Source of the DNA: CAMEON01 sp045577755
Lineage (GTDB): Bacteria; Bacillota; Clostridia; Oscillospirales; CAG-272
Assembly: GCA_045577755.1 (NCBI GenBank)
Contig: JAZNJA010000044.1
Coordinates: 1 to 21,326, forward strand
Direction of reading: 5' to 3'
Length of the DNA: 21,326 nt
This document shows positions 1 to 6,873 of this stretch, one piece after another. The translations under genes were made by a program, and so were the position numbers. Each line of letters opens with the position of its first letter. Position 1 is the first letter of the stretch. The notes under the pieces were generated by a model that did no database searches, was not told where the DNA came from, and saw only the letters and a program-made list of their open reading frames with translations.

Positions 1-1
1 A

Positions 2-1099
2 CGACATGGCTACGATCCGACTTCCCTCTGGAAGACCACCGACTTCCTCACCACCCACCCCCGCATGACGGTGGACTGGTTCTGCCTCATTGAGCGGACG
101 GGTACCACCACGGCGGAGCTGGAGGGTGTCAGCGGAACCGCCAAGAATCGCGAGATCATCACCTCCGCCCGCGTGGGGCAGGGAACCACCGACCTCACCC
201 CCCTGAAGGGTACCGTCAAGCACCGCTCCCCTCTGGATACCCTGTTCTACGTGTTGGACTACGACTACACCACGGTCTATGAGACCGCCGTGGACCTGGG
301 CGGTAAGCGCACCGCCGACTTCACCCTCCCCCTGGACGTCAGCGGCTGGGATCTGGGTCAGCATACCCTCCGCCTGTCTGCCCGCGGCACCGACGGCAGC
401 GTCACCGATATCGCCGAGTACACCGTCTTTGTGGGAGACGGCAAGGACGGCTACGATCCCGCTACGGAGACCCTCAGGATCAATATGTCCTTCTTCGCCG
501 ACCAAAAAGGGGTCATCCGCTCCCCCCAGTCGCTGAAAGCCGAGGGCTATGCCTTCCGCTCCAGCCACGGGGCTGTCCTGTACCTCGGCCACCTCGACCT
601 CTCTCGCTACACCGCCGTCCGCTTCTGCTACTCCGCCGTGGAGTCCTTCTTCGGGAGCACCGACGCCACGATCCGTCTGAATTCCGCATCCGACACCGTA
701 GCCGAGGCCGTCATGCCCCCCGCCGACCTCCCTCTGTCTGAGGTGCAGACCGTGACGGTGGATCTCACCGACTGCGACTACAGCGGCGAGCTGTGGCTGG
801 CCATCGGCCACCCCACCCGCAAGATGTGCTACCTCCGTGAGATCCGCTTCTACGAGGGCGAGATCCCCGCCGATACCGAGGAGCCGATCGACACCCTCCC
901 CGATACCCCCGCCGAGACTTCCGCTCCCGAACACCCCGACACCGCCGAGCCGACTCTCCCCGAGGAGACCTCTCCCGCCGACACCCAAGCCCCCGACACG
1001 AGCTGTACCGCCAACCTCCCCGCCGCCTTTTTTGTGAGTCTTGCCCTGCTTTCTACGGCCGTTTTCCCCCGCCGTGACCGCCATACCCGCCGCGGATGA
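2..1099 (+). CDS. Partial surface protein with C-terminal anchor-like tail (5' end outside window)
   Basis: The reading frame is open from base 2, so the gene begins before the window; the ATG at 65 is internal and has no ribosome site. About 365 residues are visible. They form beta-rich modules: one around residues 60-150 ending in a strand pattern with SGWDLGQHTLRLS, and one around 160-290 that resembles carbohydrate-binding jelly rolls in texture only. A Pro/Thr/Glu/Asp-rich linker follows (about 295-335). The protein ends with Cys, a hydrophobic stretch and an Arg-rich tail (PRRDRHTRRG), the three-part layout of a C-terminal membrane anchor or sorting signal. No LPxTG motif is present. 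It is probably exported and tethered to the cell surface. Function is unknown; the missing N-terminus may carry a catalytic domain. The high-GC codon use matches its neighbours. Confidence 0.75.
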   Translation, partial: RHGYDPTSLWKTTDFLTTHPRMTVDWFCLIERTGTTTAELEGVSGTAKNREIITSARVGQGTTDLTPLKGTVKHRSPLDTLFYVLDYDYTTVYETAVDLGGKRTADFTLPLDVSGWDLGQHTLRLSARGTDGSVTDIAEYTVFVGDGKDGYDPATETLRINMSFFADQKGVIRSPQSLKAEGYAFRSSHGAVLYLGHLDLSRYTAVRFCYSAVESFFGSTDATIRLNSASDTVAEAVMPPADLPLSEVQTVTVDLTDCDYSGELWLAIGHPTRKMCYLREIRFYEGEIPADTEEPIDTLPDTPAETSAPEHPDTAEPTLPEETSPADTQAPDTSCTANLPAAFFVSLALLSTAVFPRRDRHTRRG

Positions 1100-1184
1100 C
1101 CGTAAATCCCCTCGGCCTCCCCACATTGCACAAAAATTCCCCTTGATTTCCATATAATTTTCCGAAAAAACTTTGGGAAAACCC

Positions 1185-1213
1185 TTGACAAACCCTTCTG
1201 CTTGTGGTATAAT
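1185..1213 (+). promoter_or_regulatory. Sigma-A promoter of the ylxM-ffh operon
   Basis: TTGACA at 1185-1190 and TATAAT at 1208-1213 are separated by 17 nt, which is consensus in every position. It lies 45 nt before the ylxM start and should drive ylxM-ffh-rpsP-khpA. Confidence 0.9.
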
Positions 1214-1258
1214 CTGTAAAGCAAATTACTTTACACCCGTCGCGGCAGGAGGGTTTCT

Positions 1259-1603
1259 ATGTTTGAAAAGAATCTGGAGATCGGTTACCTGCTGGATTTC
1301 TACGGTGACATTCTCCCCGAGCGCCGTCGGGACATCATGGATCTCTACTACAACGACGACCTCTCCCTCTCTGAGATCGCCGAGCAGATGGGCATCACCC
1401 GCCAGGCTGTGCGGGACAGCATCAAGAAGACCGAGCAGGAGCTCTTCTTCTACGAGGAAAAGCTGGGCCTTCGCCGCCGCCTCACCGAGGCCGAGACCCG
1501 CACCGAGACCGCCCTGGCCCTCTGCCGCGCCGCCTCCGAGGCCGTTCCCCCCGCCCTCACCGAGGAGCTGGAGGCCATTCGCAGAGCCGTTGCGCTGGAG
1601 TAA
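1259..1603 (+). CDS. ylxM: YlxM/p13-like DNA-binding protein, SRP-associated
   Basis: This 114-residue protein matches the YlxM (UPF0122) family, small helix-turn-helix proteins encoded just before ffh in Firmicutes and proposed to act with the signal recognition particle. The helix-turn-helix spans about residues 36-65 (SLSEIAEQMGITRQAVRDSI). The N-terminus (FEKNLEIGYLLDFYGDIL) is typical of the family. The last 40 residues are Ala/Glu-rich and probably helical. The ATG follows AGGAGGG at 1247-1253. ffh starts 59 nt after the stop, with no terminator between them, so the genes are probably cotranscribed. Family length is usually 105-120 residues, so the gene looks intact. Confidence 0.92.
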   Translation: MFEKNLEIGYLLDFYGDILPERRRDIMDLYYNDDLSLSEIAEQMGITRQAVRDSIKKTEQELFFYEEKLGLRRRLTEAETRTETALALCRAASEAVPPALTEELEAIRRAVALE

Positions 1604-1662
1604 ACCATTCCCTTTATCCGTATATACACCCCCACTTCTCCGTCGAAAGGAGGAAAAAAACA

Positions 1663-3012
1663 ATGTTTCAGAGTCTCAGCGAAAAGCTGGAACAGGCCTT
1701 TAAGAAATTCCGCAGTAAAGGCACCCTGACCGAGGCCGACGTCAAGGCCGGTATGCGCGAGATCAAGCTCGCCCTTCTGGAAGCCGACGTCAACTTCAAG
1801 GTGGTCAAGGATTTCATCAAGATCGTCTCCGAGCGCGCCGTGGGCGTTGAGGTCATGGAATCTCTGCTCCCCGGTCAGCAGGTGGTCAAGATCGTCAATG
1901 AGGAGCTCACCCGCCTCATGGGCGGCTCCCAGGCCAAGCTGGAGATCTCCTCCAGGCCCCCCACGATCATCATGATGGTGGGCTTGCAGGGCGCGGGTAA
2001 AACCACCCACGCGGGCAAGCTGGCCGGTATGTACAAGAAGCAGGGCAAGCGCCCCCTTCTGGTGGCCTGCGACGTCTACCGTCCCGCCGCCATCAAGCAG
2101 CTGGAGGTCCTGGGCTCCCAGCTGGATATCCCCGTCTTCCAGATGGGCGATAAGGAAAACCCCGTCAAGATCGCCCGCGAGGGCATCAAGCTGGCCGAGC
2201 AGAAGGGCTACGACATGGTCTTCATCGATACCGCGGGCCGCCTGCAGATCGACGAGGAGCTGATGGCCGAGCTGGTCAACATCAAGGAGTCGGTCCATCC
2301 CACCGAGATCCTTCTCACGGTGGACGCCATGATCGGTCAGGAATCGGTCAACGTGGCCGAGACCTTCAACAATATGCTGGACATCACCGGTGTCATCCTC
2401 ACCAAGCTGGACGGCGATACGAGAGGCGGCGCGGCCCTGTCCATCCGCTACGTCACGGGCAAGCCTATCAAGTTCATCGGTGTGGGTGAGAAGCTGGACG
2501 CCATCGAGCCCTTCCACCCCGACCGTATGGCCGGCCGTATCCTGGGCATGGGCGACGTCCTGACCCTCATCGACAAAGCCCAGCAGCAGTTCGACGAGAA
2601 GAAGGCCGCCGAGCTGGAGCAGAAGATCCGCCAGTCCACCTTCACCCTGGATGATTACCTGGCTCAGTTCGACCAGATCAAGAGCATGGGGAATCTGGAC
2701 CAGCTGGCGGGTATGATCCCCGGCATGAAGCCCGGCGCCCTCAAGGACGCCCAGGTGGACGAGAAGGCCTTGGCACGCCAGCAGGCCATCATCCTGTCCA
2801 TGACCCGCGCCGAGCGGGAAAAGCCCGAGCAGCTTCTCAATGCCTCCCGCAAGAAGCGCATCGCCGCGGGCAGCGGCACCACGGTTGAGGAGGTCAACCG
2901 CCTGCTCAAGCAGTTCGAGCAGATCAAAAAGCTCATGAAGCAGTTCTCCGACATGGGCCGCTCCGGCGGCAAGAGAAACCGCGGCATGGGAAAAATGAAG
3001 CTTCCGTTCTGA
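1663..3012 (+). CDS. ffh: Signal recognition particle GTPase Ffh (SRP54)
   Basis: Ffh binds signal sequences of nascent membrane and secreted proteins together with SRP RNA, then docks on FtsY at the membrane. The 449-residue length is normal. An N-terminal helical domain (about 1-90) precedes the GTPase domain: P-loop GLQGAGKT at 107-114, the DVYRPAAIKQL insertion-box motif, DTAGR at 189-193, and TKLDGD at 247-252. The G domain closes with GVGEKLDAIEPFHPDRMAGR. The M domain (about 300-449) contains SMGNLDQLAGMIPGM and a Gly/Met/Lys-rich tail ending KMKLPF. AAAGGAGG at 1646-1653 gives a strong start. It follows ylxM and precedes rpsP, the usual Firmicutes order. Confidence 0.98.
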   Translation: MFQSLSEKLEQAFKKFRSKGTLTEADVKAGMREIKLALLEADVNFKVVKDFIKIVSERAVGVEVMESLLPGQQVVKIVNEELTRLMGGSQAKLEISSRPPTIIMMVGLQGAGKTTHAGKLAGMYKKQGKRPLLVACDVYRPAAIKQLEVLGSQLDIPVFQMGDKENPVKIAREGIKLAEQKGYDMVFIDTAGRLQIDEELMAELVNIKESVHPTEILLTVDAMIGQESVNVAETFNNMLDITGVILTKLDGDTRGGAALSIRYVTGKPIKFIGVGEKLDAIEPFHPDRMAGRILGMGDVLTLIDKAQQQFDEKKAAELEQKIRQSTFTLDDYLAQFDQIKSMGNLDQLAGMIPGMKPGALKDAQVDEKALARQQAIILSMTRAEREKPEQLLNASRKKRIAAGSGTTVEEVNRLLKQFEQIKKLMKQFSDMGRSGGKRNRGMGKMKLPF

Positions 3013-3076
3013 GGAACGAAGTCATATAAAGTAAGTCAAATAAAAACAAAAACATTTATTTTGGAGGAAACAAACC

Positions 3077-3319
3077 ATGGTTAAGATCAGACTCACCAGA
3101 ACCGGCGCCAAGAAGGCTCCCACCTACCGCATCGTCGTTGCCGACAGCCGCTACCCCCGCGACGGCCGCTTCATCGACCAGATCGGCTACTACAACCCCC
3201 AGACCGAGCCCGCTGAGGTCAAGATCGACGCTGAGAAGGCTAAGGATTGGATGTTCAAGGGTGCTCAGCCCACCGAGACTGTCAAGTCCCTGTTCAAGAA
3301 GAACGGCATCATTGACTGA
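3077..3319 (+). CDS. rpsP: 30S ribosomal protein bS16
   Basis: An 80-residue protein with the full bS16 signature: it begins MVKIRLTRTGAKKAPTYRIV, continues with VADSRYPRDGRFIDQIGYYNP, and ends with the region around AQPTETVKSLFKKNG. It binds 16S rRNA and is needed for 30S assembly. The start is set by TTGGAGG at 3061-3067. It lies 64 nt after ffh, with an A-rich gap and no recognisable promoter, so cotranscription with ffh is likely. Codon use is strongly biased, as expected for a highly expressed ribosomal protein. Confidence 0.98.
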   Translation: MVKIRLTRTGAKKAPTYRIVVADSRYPRDGRFIDQIGYYNPQTEPAEVKIDAEKAKDWMFKGAQPTETVKSLFKKNGIID

Positions 3320-3337
3320 TTCCAACGGAGTTAAGTC

Positions 3338-3577
3338 ATGGCAGAGCTTCAAACGACCTTACACGACATCGCTGCCGCCATCGTGGATAGCCCCGACGAG
3401 GTGAAGGTCGTCCGTGAGGAGGATGATACCACCATCACCCTGACCCTTACGGTCGCCCCCGACGACATGGGCATGGTGATCGGCCGTCACGGTCGCATCG
3501 CCAAGGCCATCCGTACGGTCATCAAGGCAGCCTCCGCCGAGTGCGGAAAGCGGGTCAACGTGGAGATCAGAGACTGA
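3338..3577 (+). CDS. khpA: KH-domain RNA-binding protein KhpA (YlqC)
   Basis: This 79-residue protein is a single KH domain. The GxxG loop is GRHG at residues 49-52, inside MGMVIGRHGRIAKAIRTVI. KhpA works with KhpB (EloR/Jag) in RNA binding linked to cell elongation in several Firmicutes. It begins 18 nt after rpsP; the spacer carries GGAG before the ATG. In many Firmicutes this gene is followed by rimM, trmD and rplS. Here a terminator follows within 20 nt of the stop and the three genes are absent from the visible sequence. Confidence 0.95.
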   Translation: MAELQTTLHDIAAAIVDSPDEVKVVREEDDTTITLTLTVAPDDMGMVIGRHGRIAKAIRTVIKAASAECGKRVNVEIRD

Positions 3578-3591
3578 TCCCACCCCGCGAA

Positions 3592-3636
3592 GAAAACAGA
3601 CCCACAGAGCCGAAATGGCAAGTGGGTCTGTTTTTT
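3592..3636 (+). terminator. Intrinsic terminator after khpA (copy 1 of a 45-nt duplicate)
   Basis: ACAGACCCAC at 3596-3605 pairs with GTGGGTCTGT at 3622-3631, extended by A/T pairs and followed by six T. A small inner stem GCC/GGC (3609-3611 with 3617-3619) lies in the loop. The 45 nt are identical to 4382-4426 on the other side of phd-doc. Confidence 0.93.
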
Positions 3637-3680
3637 ATGACGGTTTTTCAAAATTGGAAAATAAATGTGCAAATTATAGG

Positions 3681-3709
3681 TTGACAACATCCTAAAAATG
3701 GTGTATAAT
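3681..3709 (+). promoter_or_regulatory. Sigma-A promoter of phd-doc
   Basis: TTGACA at 3681-3686, a 17-nt spacer and TATAAT at 3704-3709. Transcription should start near 3716, which excludes the in-frame ATG at 3698 as the phd start. The stretch between the -10 box and the RBS contains TGTACA (3713-3718). Phd-type antitoxins usually repress their own promoter, but a clear operator repeat was not found. Confidence 0.88.
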
Positions 3710-3739
3710 ACGTGTACATACCTATGGGAGGTGATCTAT

Positions 3740-3982
3740 ATGAACATCAATACCAATCAGATCGTTTCCATTTCGGAGGCCAATCAGAATTTCTCCCGCG
3801 TGGCCCGCATGGTGGATAAGAACGGTGAAGTGGTGATCTTCAAGAATAATAAACCCAAATATAGACTTGTGGATATTGAGAGCGATACCACCATCGAAAT
3901 GACAGACGACGAAAAAATCGACTTTGTCGCCGCCCGCGTTTTGAAGCAGTACCGCCGCGCTTTTGAGGAGCTGGCCAAATGA
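3740..3982 (+). CDS. phd: Phd/YefM-family antitoxin
   Basis: An 80-residue protein in which IVSISEANQNFSRVAR and VVIFKNNKPKYRLVDIE match the N-terminal DNA-binding fold of Phd/YefM antitoxins. The acidic C-terminal half (SDTTIEMTDDEKIDF onward) is expected to be the flexible toxin-binding segment. It should neutralise Doc and, with Doc, repress the promoter at 3681-3709. The start is the ATG at 3740, preceded by GGGAGGTGAT at 3726-3735; the in-frame ATG at 3698 falls between the -35 and -10 boxes. The stop overlaps the doc start by 4 nt (ATGA), indicating translational coupling. Base composition is more AT-rich than the flanking operon, consistent with acquired DNA. Confidence 0.9.
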   Translation: MNINTNQIVSISEANQNFSRVARMVDKNGEVVIFKNNKPKYRLVDIESDTTIEMTDDEKIDFVAARVLKQYRRAFEELAK

Positions 3983-4353
3983 TCAAATTCAGTCAGGAAA
4001 AGGTGCTTTTGCTCCATAAGCTCATCACCGCGGAAACGGGGGGAGACCCGAATGTTCGGGATATCGCCCTGCTCAACAGCGCGTTGGAATCCGCCTTTCA
4101 GACCTTTGACGGACAGGAGCTGTACCCCACAAAGGAGGAAAAGGGCGCGCGCATCGGCTATGCCTTGATCTCCAACCACGCCTTTGTGGATGGAAACAAG
4201 CGGATCGGCATGTACGTTCTTCTGACGTTTCTGGAAACGAACGGCATTAAGATCCACCCCACCGTGGACGATGTGGCCCGTGTCGGCCTCGCCGTGGCCG
4301 CAGGAGAAATGCAGTATGAGGATCTGTTGGAGTGGATCCATGACAACAAATAG
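3979..4353 (+). CDS. doc: Doc-family toxin (Fic fold)
   Basis: A 124-residue protein, close to the 126 residues of phage P1 Doc. The Fic/Doc motif HAFVDGNKR lies at residues 67-75, with the catalytic His67 and the D-G-N-K-R anion-binding loop. P1 Doc is a kinase that phosphorylates EF-Tu and halts translation; the same activity is inferred here. Position +5 of the motif is Gly, where P1 Doc has Ala; this Gly is canonical in AMP-transferring Fic enzymes, so the exact reaction is less certain. IRDIALLNSALESAF-like sequence around residues 27-40 is typical of Doc. The gene is intact and overlaps phd by 4 nt. A terminator follows at 4382. Confidence 0.92.
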   Translation: MIKFSQEKVLLLHKLITAETGGDPNVRDIALLNSALESAFQTFDGQELYPTKEEKGARIGYALISNHAFVDGNKRIGMYVLLTFLETNGIKIHPTVDDVARVGLAVAAGEMQYEDLLEWIHDNK

Positions 4354-4381
4354 ATCCTTGCTTTTCGTGCCAATGGCATAC

Positions 4382-4427
4382 GAAAACAGACCCACAGAGC
4401 CGAAATGGCAAGTGGGTCTGTTTTTTT
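4382..4427. terminator. Bidirectional terminator between doc and the lipoprotein gene (copy 2)
   Basis: Same hairpin as at 3592-3636, identical over 45 nt, followed here by seven T (4421-4427). On the minus strand the stem is followed by TTTT, so it can also end transcription of the convergent lipoprotein gene. Confidence 0.92.
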
Positions 4428-4439
4428 GTATCTATCGGA

Positions 4440-4913
4440 TCATTCAGCGGGTATTTCGTCCAGCACGAACACGTTTTCAAAGGTCTGGCTGTGGGTATTG
4501 TTGGCCAGATCAATGGAGTAAGAGCCGGCGGGCGCATCGGCGGGAATGGTAAAGTAGTACCAAGAGGTCCGCTTCTCTCCCGCATCCACCGTATAGATAT
4601 TGGTGTTGGCATCGTCGCATATGGCGTAGGATTCGATGGGAACCGAGTAGCGGGTTCCATTCTCGCTGACGGTATAGAGGCTCGGTACGAGATTAAAACT
4701 GTCAATGTTGTCTTGATAAACGTATGCCTTATCGGTGTTATTCTGTATGCTCGTAGCTACCCTGATCCGATCGTTGCGGGCAACCGTCTTCTGCTCGATC
4801 TCGTAGGTCATGACAAAATCGAAATCCGCAGGATCCGAGAGGGGCTGACGGCAGCTGCAACATAGCGTGACGAAAATGCAGGTAATGACAAACAGAATCA
4901 GCGTTTTTTTCAT
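4440..4913 (-). CDS. Small secreted lipoprotein, Ig-like domain
   Basis: A 157-residue protein with an export signal: MKKT, then a hydrophobic core (residues 5-17) ending in LCCSC. The most likely lipidated residue is Cys19 or Cys21, although neither gives a textbook lipobox. The mature part is a single beta-rich domain with strand pattern VATSIQNNTDKAYVY, SWYYFTIPADAPAGSYSIDL and a final FENVFVLDEI. This resembles Ig-like or BsuPI-type domains, but that is a fold impression only. The start follows GAGAGGAG (4923-4930 on the minus strand). It has its own strong promoter and stands alone. Composition is more AT-rich than neighbouring housekeeping genes, as for phd-doc. Function unknown. Confidence 0.8.
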   Translation of the reverse strand: MKKTLILFVITCIFVTLCCSCRQPLSDPADFDFVMTYEIEQKTVARNDRIRVATSIQNNTDKAYVYQDNIDSFNLVPSLYTVSENGTRYSVPIESYAICDDANTNIYTVDAGEKRTSWYYFTIPADAPAGSYSIDLANNTHSQTFENVFVLDEIPAE

Positions 4914-5009
4914 GGTGAGATTCTCCTCTCAATCGGTACCATATGTTAAGGCAATACATACATCATCCAGCATATCAAAATCATTTAAACGGAAAGTAAT
5001 ACCTACTTT

Positions 5010-5038
5010 ATTATACGAGTGTGAAGAAAGTTTGTCAA
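5010..5038 (-). promoter_or_regulatory. Sigma-A promoter of the lipoprotein gene
   Basis: On the minus strand TTGACA (5038-5033), a 17-nt spacer and TATAAT (5015-5010), all consensus. The leader to the ATG at 4913 is about 90 nt and AT-rich, with no recognised structure. Confidence 0.85.
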
Positions 5039-5091
5039 TGGGCAAAAAAAACAAATCCTACGAATCGTTTTTGTGGATAAAAACAAAGGTA

Positions 5092-6729
5092 TTAGTCGGT
5101 AGCATCACCAATTGCTGTCAATTTTGTCCCCGTATCCGAAAACCCCTTACACACCAACGGCAATCTCTCGATCAGATCACTGGGCAGAATCCCATACTCT
5201 CCGATCTCCTCCGCCGCCAGATCCCCCGCCTTCGCGTGGAGATACACCCCCGCCGCCGCGATCTCGGTCACAGTCAGCTCCGTCCCGATACGCCCCCGAT
5301 TCTGTGCCAACAGGGAGCCGATGACCCCCGCCAGCACGTCGCCGCTGCCGCCTCGGGCCATGCCCGCGTTCCCCACCGCGCAGATGAACACCTCACCCTT
5401 GGGGGAGGCGATGACGGTATGGGCGTCCTTCAGCACCACCGTTACCCCCTTCTCGCGGGCGTACTCAACGGCTACCCCCACGGGATCTGCCAGAATGTCG
5501 GGCATCGACTTTCCGCACAGGCGTGACATCTCGGCGGGATGAGGGGTCATCACCACCTGCCTGTCGGGGGCAAAGAGCAGACAGGTATCCCACAGAGTCA
5601 AGTCCCCGGCCAGCAGATTCAGCCCGTCGGCGTCCAGCACCACGGGGATCATCCCCCCCTTGGGTCGGGTGGAGAGCACACGGCGCAGGGCCCGCAGGGA
5701 GCCGTCGGCCGTACCCAAGCCGCACCCCGCCACAATGGCCGAGGCGTCGGTCTGCCGCTCAATATCCTGATCGAATGCATAAGCCGCCACTATGGCCTCG
5801 GGCGCGGAGATCTGCATCACCACCCGATTGCAGTCGGGGGTCAGCACCCGCGCAAGTCCCGCACCGCTCCGCAGAGCCCCACGGGTGGCCAGCACCGCCG
5901 CTCCGCTCATGCCCTCAGAGCCGCAGAGCAAAGACACAAGCCCGTAGGTCCCTTTGTGGGAACGCCGCTTGCGGGGAGGCAGGACACGGCGCAACAGAGC
6001 TTCATCCGCCGGATGGGCAAAGGGCTGTTCGGCGGGTGTCAGGTCAATACCCAGATCGGCGATTGCGATCTCACCGCACAGATCCGCTCCGGGATAGAGC
6101 ACAAGTCCCGCCTTCAGAGCCTGCATGGTCACGGTAGCAACGGCAGGCAGAGCCACTCCCATGACCGCCCCCGTGTCGGCGTTCACCCCCGAGGGAACGT
6201 CCACCGCCAGTACGGGCAGACCGCTCTCGGCCACGGTGGTCAGCAGGGAAGCAATCTCCCCCGTGATGAGCCGATCCAGCCCGATCCCGAACACGGCGTC
6301 CACCACCACGGCGGCATCGGCCAAGACCTCCCCCAGAGCGGAAGGAGGCAGAATAGTGACCATCCCCGCCCGTGCCAGAACATACTGCCGACGGCACTCC
6401 TCGCTCATGCGGCTCTCGTCGGGGTCCCCCGTCTCGGTGTATTTGCCTGTGTAGATCACGGTGACCTTGCGCTTTTCCCCCACCGACCCGTCGGTGAGGA
6501 ACCGCGCCATGGCCAAGCCGTCCCCGCCGTTGTTGCCGCTCCCGCAGAGCAGCACCACGGGCCCCGAGGGGAAGAGATCGGGGCTGGCGAGGAGGTAAGC
6601 CGCCGCCTTGGCCGCCGCCCGCTCCATGAGGGTTCGGGAGGGGATGCCTAGGGTGTCTATGGTGTAGCTGTCGCAGGCCTTCATCCGATCAGCGGTGAGG
6701 ATGGGGGAGAGAGGTGCGGAGGGAAGCAT
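5092..6729 (-). CDS. nnr: Bifunctional NAD(P)H-hydrate repair enzyme Nnr
   Basis: A 545-residue fusion of two repair enzymes. The N-terminal YjeF_N domain (about 1-235) is the NAD(P)HX epimerase: GSGNNGGDG at 63-71, Asp144 in VVDAVFGIG, and VPSGVNADTG at 178-187. The C-terminal ribokinase-like domain (about 245-530) is the ADP/ATP-dependent NAD(P)HX dehydratase: KGTYG at 259-263, VVLDADGLNLL at 363-373, TPHPAE at 395-400, and the nucleotide-binding NAGMARGGSGD at 454-464. Together they return hydrated NAD(P)H to the usable cofactor. Start chosen at the ATG after GAAAGGAAG (6737-6745). The gene stands alone under its own promoter, divergent from the M50-like gene. Length is usual for the fused form (about 500-550). 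Confidence 0.96.
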   Translation of the reverse strand: MLPSAPLSPILTADRMKACDSYTIDTLGIPSRTLMERAAAKAAAYLLASPDLFPSGPVVLLCGSGNNGGDGLAMARFLTDGSVGEKRKVTVIYTGKYTETGDPDESRMSEECRRQYVLARAGMVTILPPSALGEVLADAAVVVDAVFGIGLDRLITGEIASLLTTVAESGLPVLAVDVPSGVNADTGAVMGVALPAVATVTMQALKAGLVLYPGADLCGEIAIADLGIDLTPAEQPFAHPADEALLRRVLPPRKRRSHKGTYGLVSLLCGSEGMSGAAVLATRGALRSGAGLARVLTPDCNRVVMQISAPEAIVAAYAFDQDIERQTDASAIVAGCGLGTADGSLRALRRVLSTRPKGGMIPVVLDADGLNLLAGDLTLWDTCLLFAPDRQVVMTPHPAEMSRLCGKSMPDILADPVGVAVEYAREKGVTVVLKDAHTVIASPKGEVFICAVGNAGMARGGSGDVLAGVIGSLLAQNRGRIGTELTVTEIAAAGVYLHAKAGDLAAEEIGEYGILPSDLIERLPLVCKGFSDTGTKLTAIGDATD

Positions 6730-6761
6730 GGCGGTTCTTCCTTTCTTTTTTTATTGGTTAC

Positions 6762-6790
6762 AGTATAGCATATTTACCCGAAAAAAGCAA
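6762..6790 (-). promoter_or_regulatory. Promoter of nnr
   Basis: On the minus strand TTGCTT (6790-6785), 17 nt, TATACT (6767-6762). The -35 box is imperfect. It lies back to back with the promoter at 6809-6837; the two -35 boxes are 18 nt apart, so a regulator binding between them could affect both genes. Confidence 0.7.
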
Positions 6791-6808
6791 GAAAAATTTG
6801 CGCGCCGC

Positions 6809-6837
6809 TTGACAGACGGGGGGAAGTCATATATAAT
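6809..6837 (+). promoter_or_regulatory. Sigma-A promoter of the M50-like gene
   Basis: TTGACA at 6809-6814, a 17-nt spacer and TATAAT at 6832-6837, all consensus. It is divergent from the nnr promoter. Confidence 0.88.
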
Positions 6838-6873
6838 GTAGACAGAACATAGATTGAAGAGGGAGGTGAGCGC

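Noticed and set aside
1158..1181. TTTTCC/GGGAAAA hairpin before ylxM
   Set aside because: Short, A/T-rich stem without a T-run; not convincing as a terminator for the first gene.
1450..2517. 355-codon minus-strand frame over ylxM and ffh
   Set aside because: Antisense to conserved ffh; no domain or start signal.
3698..3739. Upstream in-frame ATG that would extend the Phd antitoxin by 14 residues
   Set aside because: It lies between the -35 and -10 boxes of the phd-doc promoter and has no ribosome site; the ATG at 3740 has GGGAGGTGAT.
5044..5051. Run of eight T on the minus strand as a terminator of nnr
   Set aside because: Only a 4-bp ATCC/GGAT stem is available before it; too weak to annotate.
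5539..6651. 370-codon open frame on the plus strand inside nnr
   Set aside because: Antisense shadow of a well-recognised enzyme, low-complexity composition and no ribosome site.
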